From Bretschneidera sinensis (taxonomy: Eukaryota; Streptophyta; Magnoliopsida; Brassicales; Akaniaceae): 64,000 nt of DNA. Shown here piece by piece: positions 57,189 to 64,000 of this stretch. Positions within the stretch are counted from its first letter, which is position 1. Every line of letters starts with the position of its first letter. The stretch lies in assembly GCA_023935145.1 (NCBI GenBank), contig CM043698.1, positions 39,395,501-39,459,500 of the forward strand. The letters are read 5' to 3'. The notes below the pieces were generated by a model. The model was not told where the DNA came from, made no database searches, and saw only the letters and a program-made list of their open reading frames with translations. The position numbers were made by a program, and so were the translations under genes.

Positions 57189-58594
57189 TGTTGTGAGTTT
57201 TAAATTACTCTCAAGTGCACGAGTCGTTTGCAATATAGTGTTATGCAAGTGCGAGGTCGAATCCACAGGGAATTGCGTTGTGAAAATATATTTTTATCTA
57301 AACTAACTCTATTTTAACCTAGTTTCGAATTTTGGAGTTGTACTATGCAAAGTGTATAAACTAAACTAAATTGATTTAAAACAAATAATAAAAATACTAA
57401 GGTTTCTGAATCCACCCACCAAAGTAAAGCATATATTTTCATGTTCTATATAAAAATAATCTATCAATTCATTCCATGAATCCACCATTATACAAATCAC
57501 AGCAAATACCCAAACTAAACCAAAACCATCCAATGTATCCGTTTAAAAATCACAATGGATATCCAATCTAATTTGAATGATCTGCTGTATCTGGCAGATG
57601 AAACATAAGGAATATCCAATTTAACAATTTAAAAGCAATTAATCATAAGATTTTACTCAAATAGTTGAATAGAACATTTATACTAAAAATATTAGAATTG
57701 TATGAACAAATCTGAAAATATTATGCTAAACAATGGCGAGGCTTCATCTTCAACCTTAGATGAAGATTTTAGCCTCTCATAATTATGAAACTAAAGTTCA
57801 CAATAAAAGTGCTAAACATTAAACTTTAAAACTAAAAAAGAAATAAATTAAAACTGACTATACATTGGGAGAAATTCCACTCGCTGTTGGGTGGCGCTTC
57901 CCCTCGTGGTAGCAAAGCCTTTAACATCCACCATAATGTTAGTAGAAGTCCTCCGGATTGCACACCAATTGCTTCAGTGAGGTGGGGCTTTTATAGGGAA
58001 ACTCAAGAGTGCAATGTATTTCAAATTCGATGTGGGATACTACCCGAGTGCGCTCAATCACAGTCTTGTGTGCTCGAGCGCAGCATGGTGCACTGCCTGA
58101 CCTTTGTCTACTAAAACTGCCATAACTTTCTCTAGAAAAATCATTTTTATGAGCTATAAAATTCCTAAGAAAATAAACATCCGGATCTTTCCAAGAATAT
58201 ATGGCTCATATCCTGGTTTTTCCTGAATCAATACAGTAAAATCCACAAACATGATTGTTCTGTCACGCTAAAATCACACACAGCCTGACCTTTGTCAACT
58301 AAAACTGCCATAACTTTATCTAGAAAAATCATTTTTACGAGCCGTAAATTCCTCAAAAAATAGACATTCTAATCTTTAAAAGCATATATGGCTCATCTCC
58401 TGGTTCTTCCTGAATCAATACAGTAAAATCCATAAAAATGACTGATCTGTACAGGCAATTCTGGAAATTTTAGTGAAACTCCTTTCTAAGTGCTTGTAAA
58501 CCTGTAAAACAACGAAAACAACTCAAAGTAACAAATTCCTAAGCTAAAAAATGTAAATTAAGAGGCCAAAATATGCAATATTTGGCACTCATCA
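57189..58594 (-). repeat. LTR of element D with a 188-bp internal duplication
   Basis: 1406 bp. A tandem duplication (58095-58282 and 58283 to about 58470) starts at GCCTGACCTTTGTC. The palindromic array is reduced to remnants near 58040-58095. Minus-strand ATCCCACATCG lies at 58028-58038 and TATAAAA at 57989-57995, 32 bp apart. Confidence 0.88.
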
Positions 58595-59153
58595 AATACT
58601 CCCAAACTTACGTTTTGCTAGTCCCTTAGCAAAACAAAATAAAAAACTAAATGAAAAACAAAGAACATAAAGATAAGTTCATCACTCATGGTATCCAAAA
58701 ATTTAAGGAGCACTCAAAACCATGATATTCATTCATGAGCAAGCTTAAAAAAGAGATAACCCATCTTCGCAATGAATAGCAATTTTAAAACCTAATTACT
58801 TACAAGAGGAGACATCACAAGCTTGAATTAGTGTAAAGTGAATTAGCATATACAGATGAGGTTTCCAAATAACTTCCATGTACAATGTCTCCATGTCTCA
58901 AGATTCACAGAATTTCTCATCAAAATGAACAATTATGGCATAGTTTTATTTTATTTTTTTATAATTTTTTTTATTATAAGGCTCTGCTATGTTTAGTCCC
59001 CTTAAGCTTTTTAATTGACCCATGTATCGAGTGTTGAGTTAACGACTCCCAAACCAGATGGTTTTAGGGCATTAGGTGTAAAGACACCCCTAAGGACTTA
59101 CTAACTCGAGTAAAAAAGGCTACGAAACTAAACTGGCCTTAATACTACCAACC

Positions 59154-59337
59154 AAAATTCCCACCTTTTGACGTGAATACTCACTGCTTACTAAGGCAAG
59201 AGGTCCAGTTACTCAGCGGAAAGTTTCACAATAATCATTATGAATAAAATTCTCACCTTTTGACGTGAACACTCACTGCTTACTGAGGCAAAAGGTCCAA
59301 TTACTCAGTGAAAAGTTTATTGATGATCATTATAAAT
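59154..59337 (-). repeat. 92-bp tandem duplication in the tail of element D
   Basis: Units at 59154 and 59246, both containing CACCTTTTGACGTGAA and ACTCACTGCTTACT; the other family members have this segment once. Confidence 0.8.
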
Positions 59338-59418
59338 ATATTTTTTTTTTTATTTTTATGTTTCTATGTCAAAGTGTTTATTTAACCAGTCATCCAGTTT
59401 CAATTAAGACAAGGAAAC

Positions 59419-60684
59419 TGATGAGTCTTAAATATTGCATATTTTAAACCCTTAACTTATATTTGTTATGCTCATTGTTAGTAGTATTTCACTTTATTTT
59501 ACGTCTTTCTTGTGTTTTGTATATTTTTACAGGTTTGTTGAGAAAATAAAGCATTTCAGGAGATGTGAAGCTTCTGGAGACATTGCGATCGATCGCATGA
59601 GATATCTGATCGAGCACACCTGCGCTCAAGCGCACCTGCCTACGAACGAGCGCATGGTCAACATCCCACATCAAAATATTTGAAGTTCAGTGCATCTGCG
59701 ATCGATCGTAGCAGACATGTGATCGAGCGTACATGAGATCGTGCGCACAAGACATGCGATCGATCGTACCTGCGATCGATCGCACCACATTGCGATCGAG
59801 AGCACATGGGCAGTATCCCACATCGAATCTGCAACCCATATTGCTCCGGTTCTTCCCCTATATAAACACCATCTGGCTTCATCATTCAGTGTACAATTCC
59901 TGAGCCACTTTGGTGTTTACCGGTGGACGTCCACTAGCATTTTGGTGGATCCCGAAGGTATTGCTACCACGAGGGGAAGCGCCGCCCGTCAGCGAGTGGA
60001 ATTTCTCCCATGTAAAGTTGTTTATTTATTTCTTTATATTCAGTTGTTTTAGTTTAAATGTTTAGCAATTTTTATTATAGTTTAATAGTTATGAGTGGCT
60101 AGACTCTTCAGCTAAGGTTGAAGATGAAGTCCAGCCGTTGTTTGGCGTAGTAGTTCAGATTTGCTCGTACAAATCTGACAATTTTTAGTATAAAATGTTC
60201 TGTCAATTATTTGAGTTAATCTTATAATTGATTGAGTTTAAATTGTCAATTGGATATTCTTTGTGTTTCATCTGATGGATACATCAAATTGTTTTCAATT
60301 AAATTGGATTTCCTTTGTGATTTGTTAAGAGCAGATACATCAGATGCTTTTGGTTTAATTGGGATATTCTTTGTTTTTTGTCTTATAGTTGGATTCATGG
60401 AATTTTTTGATAGGCTATCTTTAGAACATTGAGTTATATGCCTAACTTTGGTGGGGTGGATTCAGAAACCTTAGTGTGTTTTTATTAGTTTTTAAAATCA
60501 ATTTAGTTTAGCTTTTATTTATTTTGCAACATATAATTACAAATTTGGAACTAGGTTAAAATAGACTTAGTTTAGATAAAAATATATTTTCACAACACAA
60601 TTCCCTGTGGATTCGACCTCGCACTTGCACAACACTATATTGCAAACGACTCGTGCGCTTGCGAGTAAATTAAAACTCACAACA
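59419..60684 (+). repeat. 5' LTR of copy E
   Basis: 1266 bp. Array about 59585-59810. Distal USE-like ATCCCACATCA (59663-59673), proximal exact USE (59815-59825), TATATAAA (59859-59866), spacing 33 bp. Confidence 0.93.
59815..59866 (+). promoter_or_regulatory. snRNA-type core promoter of copy E
   Basis: ATCCCACATCG, 33 bases, TATATAAA. It would drive the only intact ORF of the family in this window. A start site would be expected about 25-35 bases after the TATA box, near the strongly conserved ATTCAGTGTACAATTCCT. Confidence 0.65.
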
Positions 60685-60690
60685 AGTTTT

Positions 60691-60708
60691 TGGAGCCGTT
60701 GCCGGGGA
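60691..60708 (+). other. Primer-binding site, tRNA-Asp type (copy E)
   Basis: TGGAGCCGTTGCCGGGGA, one base from the tRNA-Asp complement. Confidence 0.87.
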
Positions 60709-60793
60709 ATTGTTTGGTTTGTGAAAATTTTTGGTCTAAAATGATTTTATTTTTCTACTAGTTAGTTATTTTTTTTGTTTAAAAAAAATCATT

Positions 60794-62410
60794 ATGTTGA
60801 TGAATCCAGCGCAGGTTTCACAGTCTTTAGAGGACACCATTAAGGAGTACATGAAAACGATTGGCCCGTCCCTCAATGCTGCCAACACATTCAATGTTGA
60901 TAGCTGTTCCATTTGTGCTACTCCCATGCATGTAGCACATAATTGTCCATCAATACTAGCTTGTGCCGAGTACCCCATGGAACTAATGAATGCTTTCAAT
61001 GACTGTTGTTGGGAATCAAATGGATCTTACTCCGAAACATACAATCCAGGGTGGTGGAACCACTCTAATTTTTCATGGGAGCAGAACCAACTGACGAATC
61101 AGGGAGGAGCCCCTTATAATCAATACCCTCCCGAATTTCCTCCACCAATACCAAGTTATGCCTATCCAGCACCATCACCCGCTTATCAAGCTCCCATTCA
61201 AGCACCAGCGTCGGTTTCACAGTCATTGGAGGACGCTCTCAATGATTTCATGAAAACGACTAGCCAATCTATGAGTGAAGTGATGAGTGCAACCATAGAA
61301 AACACCCAAGCAATTGCCGAGCTAGAGAGTCAAATTGATCAAATCGCAACTTACGTGGGTGAAGGAGAGGAAAGAAAGTTCCCCAGTCAACCTGATCCTA
61401 ACCCAAAGGAACAGTTTGTGGTGGAAAATTTATCAACTCCTATACAAGGGCAAGAAAGTGGCAACAAAGAAAAGAGAGATGCTGAGCCATCTACAGCCAC
61501 ACCTATCATTAAGGATCTCCCTAGGTCATTTTTACCTAAAGCGCCTTACCCTGAGGGATTACAAGAGCCCAAGAAAGGAGAGGAGTTTGAGGATCCCCTA
61601 GAGGCATGCTTTGCTCACTTTGGAGAGGACTTGGGCTTAGATAAGTTACTAGAGGAAATGAATGCCATTTTAGAGTCTGATCCTCAGAAGAGCAGTAAGA
61701 CGGAGGAGACTATGGATGAATCACGTATTGAGGACCCCCTGGAGGCATGCTTTGCTCAATTTGAAGAGGATTTAGGCTTAGATAAGTTGTTTGAGCAAGC
61801 AAATGCTACTTTAGAGTCTGCTCCTCTAAAGATCAGTGAGATGGAGGAAACCACAACACCTGAACCCCCCAAGAAGGAACTTAAGCCTTTACCGGACAAT
61901 CTTAAGTATAAGTTCCTAGGTCCAGCAGATTCTTTGCCTATAATTATAGCTTTAGATTTGGGTGATGCTCCAGAGGAGAAATTATTGGATGTCTTAAGAG
62001 AGCATAAGGAAGCTATAGGCTGGACTATTGAGGATTTCAAGGGAATCAACCCCTCGTTGGTAATACACACGATACAGTTGGAGGAGAATGCTAAGCCATC
62101 GAGGGAGCCACAAATAAGGCTTAACCCTGCTATGCAAGAGGTTGTGAGGGCAAAAGATATTAAGCTGTTAGAGGCAGGGATCATTTATCCCATCTCTAAT
62201 AGCAAAGGGGTGAGCCTGATTAAAGTCATGCCAAAACGTGCTGAATTGACAGTAGTAAATAAAGACGACGAGTTGGTTCCAACTAGAGTGCAGTCAAAAT
62301 GGAGAAAGTGTCTAGACTACCGTAAATTGAATGCTGCCACTAGGCCTGATCATTTTCCATTCCCATTTATTGATCAGATGGTGGAGCGTTTAGTTTGGCA
62401 TGTTTACTAA
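60794..62410 (+). CDS. Intact fused zinc-knuckle / acidic-repeat / RT-stub protein of copy E
   Basis: 538 residues, uninterrupted. Residues 38-51 form a CCHC knuckle (C38-x2-C41-x4-H46-x4-C51), a nucleic-acid-binding module of gag. 81-95 is the ETYNPGWWNHSNFSW stretch that follows the knuckle in Athila/Tat gag. 110-140 is rich in Pro and Tyr. 141-190 is helical (LESQIDQIATYVG). 266-295 and 313-342 are two copies of an acidic EDPLEACFA-FxEDLGLDKL repeat. 365-538 is the N-terminal RT region (RKCLDYRKLNAATRPDHFPFPFIDQ), stopping before the palm active site. VSQSLED occurs twice (8-14 and 141-147). Capsid and protease are absent. The likely role is RNA binding or packaging; this is inference. The start fits the MWMNP/MLMNP start shared by relatives. 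Confidence 0.75.
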   Translation: MLMNPAQVSQSLEDTIKEYMKTIGPSLNAANTFNVDSCSICATPMHVAHNCPSILACAEYPMELMNAFNDCCWESNGSYSETYNPGWWNHSNFSWEQNQLTNQGGAPYNQYPPEFPPPIPSYAYPAPSPAYQAPIQAPASVSQSLEDALNDFMKTTSQSMSEVMSATIENTQAIAELESQIDQIATYVGEGEERKFPSQPDPNPKEQFVVENLSTPIQGQESGNKEKRDAEPSTATPIIKDLPRSFLPKAPYPEGLQEPKKGEEFEDPLEACFAHFGEDLGLDKLLEEMNAILESDPQKSSKTEETMDESRIEDPLEACFAQFEEDLGLDKLFEQANATLESAPLKISEMEETTTPEPPKKELKPLPDNLKYKFLGPADSLPIIIALDLGDAPEEKLLDVLREHKEAIGWTIEDFKGINPSLVIHTIQLEENAKPSREPQIRLNPAMQEVVRAKDIKLLEAGIIYPISNSKGVSLIKVMPKRAELTVVNKDDELVPTRVQSKWRKCLDYRKLNAATRPDHFPFPFIDQMVERLVWHVY

Positions 62411-63685
62411 TGTTGGGTCTGGCTGAAGACGTTAAACTTAGCGCTCATGGGAGGCACCCCATAGCTTATCTTTTCTGTTTATTTATTATTTCGTATTTTT
62501 ATGATTAATTTTTGTTTCCAATATTTTTTTTGTTTTCCAGTTTTTTTATTTTTCAGGGACAATGCGTATTTCAGTTCAAGTTTGGGGGTATGCTATGAGC
62601 CATACCAGTCCAGATAGTTCTCCATATCTCAGGTCAGCTCTTTTCATATTAGTCACACATTGGGGTCAATGTGTAATTTAAGTTTAGGGCTATGGGAGAC
62701 ACATCACACACTTTGTCCTAATTTGTTATCTTTTCGTCGTAGAGATAAATGCATGCTCATGTTATCGTGAAATTTTAGTTGATCTAAACATTTTATGTGA
62801 TGTGATGTCATTGGTGAGCTTAATATTTTGAACACATGATCTGGTGATAAATTTTTCAAATTTAGTTACTTACTTTAGGCATTTTGAGAATTCACATGTT
62901 TGATTTAATCTAACACAAGCACATTAGCACAAATTATGTGAGGTATGACAAGTGATTTTAATGTGTATTTTTCCTTATCTTAACTGAAACTGGATGACTT
63001 GTTGGATGAACACTTGGGCATAAAGAAAGAAAAAAAATTAATTACTACAACTTTTCGCTGAGTAACTGGACCTCTTGCCTCAGTAAGCAGTGAGTGTTCA
63101 CGTCAAAAGGTGGAATTTTGCTTGGTAGTATTAAGGCCAGTTTATTTTCGTAGCCTTTTTGACTCGAGTTAGTAAGTCCTTAGGGGTGTCTGTACACCTA
63201 ATGCCCTAAAACCATCTGGTTTGGGAGTCATTGACTCAACACTCGCTACATGGGTCAATTAGAAAGCTTAAGGGAACTAAACATAGTCGTGCCTTATTAT
63301 TGTTAAAAAAATAAAAAGAATAAAATAAAAACTATGCCTTTTCGTTCATTTTTTATAGGAAATTCGGTGAATCTTGAGACATAGAGACCTTACACATTAG
63401 AGTTACTTGGAAGCTTCATTTTTATATGCTAATTCACCTTACACTGATTCAAGCTTGTGATGCCTTATCCTGCCTTTTGTAAGTAATTAGATTTTAACAT
63501 TTCTATTCATTGCGAAGATGGGTTTACCTTTTTAAGCTTGCTTATGAATGAATATCATGGTGATGTGTGCTCATTAAATTTTTGGATACCATGAGTGATG
63601 ACTTTATCTTTATGTTCTTTGTTTTTCATTGAGTCTTTTATTTTGTTTTGCTAAGGGACTAGCAAAATATAAGTTTGGGGGTATT
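62411..63685 (+). other. Noncoding 3' tail of copy E
   Basis: Same layout as 6040-7319. AAGTTTGGGGGTAT at about 62580 and again before the LTR (about 63671-63684); the middle copy is altered to AAGTTTAGGGCTAT (near 62681). The ORF-distal GGGAGGCACCCCAT motif is at about 62450. Confidence 0.75.
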
Positions 63686-64000
63686 TGATGAGTCTTAAAT
63701 ATTGCATATTTTAGACCCTTAACTTATATTTGTTACGCTCTTAGTTAGTAGTATTTCACTTTATTTTACGTCTTTCTTGTGTTTTGTGTATTTTTACAGG
63801 TTTGTGGAGAAAATAAAGCATTTCAGGAGATGTGAAGCTTCCGAAGACATTGCGATCGATCGCACGAGATATGCGATCGAGCGAACCTACCTACGAACGA
63901 GCGCATGATCAACATCCCATATCGAAATATTTGAAGTTCAGTGCATCTGCGATCGATCGTAACAGACATGCGATCGAGCGCACATGAGATCGTGCGCACA
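63686..64000 (+). repeat. 3' LTR of copy E (start only)
   Basis: TGATGAGTCTTAAATATTGC after the polypurine tract; the palindromic array begins near 63851. Cut by the window end before the TATA box. Confidence 0.92.

Larger units (their letters stand above)
57189..59418 (-). mobile_element. Reverse-oriented relative of the non-autonomous family (D), 3' end
   Basis: Minus strand: the 3' LTR at 57189-58594 and part of the internal 3' tail at 58595-59418, ending where copy E inserted. The LTR end sequence TGATGAGTGCCAAATATTGC places it near subfamily 1. The rest of D should lie beyond the right edge after copy E. Confidence 0.88.
59419..64000 (+). mobile_element. Non-autonomous gypsy element, copy E (subfamily 2), intact ORF, right end outside window
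   Basis: Starts TGATGAGTCTTAAATATTGC at 59419 within element D; GAAAC (59414-59418) should be repeated at its far end. It has a 5' LTR, primer site, an uninterrupted 538-codon frame, the 3' tail and the first 315 bp of the 3' LTR (from 63686). Confidence 0.93.

Overview
The window is plant nuclear DNA, almost certainly from a eudicot, in a gene-poor, repeat-rich region. Nearly everything in it is LTR retrotransposon inserted inside LTR retrotransposon, with one LINE, one foldback MITE cluster and a few short host-like remnants. There is no bacterial-type gene organisation and no intact cellular gene. The evidence is plant-type primer-binding sites (initiator Met tRNA for the copia elements, tRNA-Asp for the Ty3/gypsy elements), TG...CA LTRs with 5-bp target duplications, and Ty1/copia (Tork/Tnt1-like), Ty3/gypsy (Athila/Tat-like) and L1-type reverse transcriptase signatures. 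The species cannot be read from the sequence.

Layout. 1-11157: copia element A (+), its integrase split by a complete non-autonomous gypsy element, copy I (2890-8646, duplication AGAAG). 11158-12271: a short coding-looking fragment and AT-rich DNA. 12272-18517: copia element B (-). 18518-23232: an RNase H-like remnant, a foldback MITE pair and old LTR-like DNA. 23233-37880: a decayed Athila-type element C (+), with a copia solo LTR in its leader (24005-24984) and a 5'-truncated LINE in its 3' LTR (34370-36615). 37881-39143 and 55847-57188: one older repeat split by copia element G (39144-55846, +, duplication CATGA). G is itself split by two more copies of the non-autonomous family, F (40643-46139) and H (46443-51997). 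57189-59418: 3' end of a reversed relative, D (-), split by copy E (59419 to beyond the right edge, +), whose open frame is intact.

The most interesting content is the family of copies I, F, H, E and the relative D. The four copies with visible interiors have no capsid, protease, catalytic RT, RNase H or integrase. They keep one fused frame: zinc knuckle, helical segment, acidic repeats, then the first part of RT, ending at a shared stop. Every promoter-bearing LTR carries one or two matches to the plant U-snRNA upstream sequence element (RTCCCACATCG). The proximal one lies 33 bp from TATATAAA in all seven plus-strand copies (32 bp to a TATAAAA box in D), which is the Pol II snRNA-gene spacing. 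Palindromic GATCGATC arrays lie just upstream. Copy H looks like a mosaic of two subfamilies. Three of the four copies with visible targets sit inside copia coding DNA.

Most premature stops fit C-to-T or G-to-A change at methylatable sites, as expected for silenced heterochromatin. None of the copia, Athila or LINE elements looks able to move by itself; the small elements would need proteins from elsewhere.
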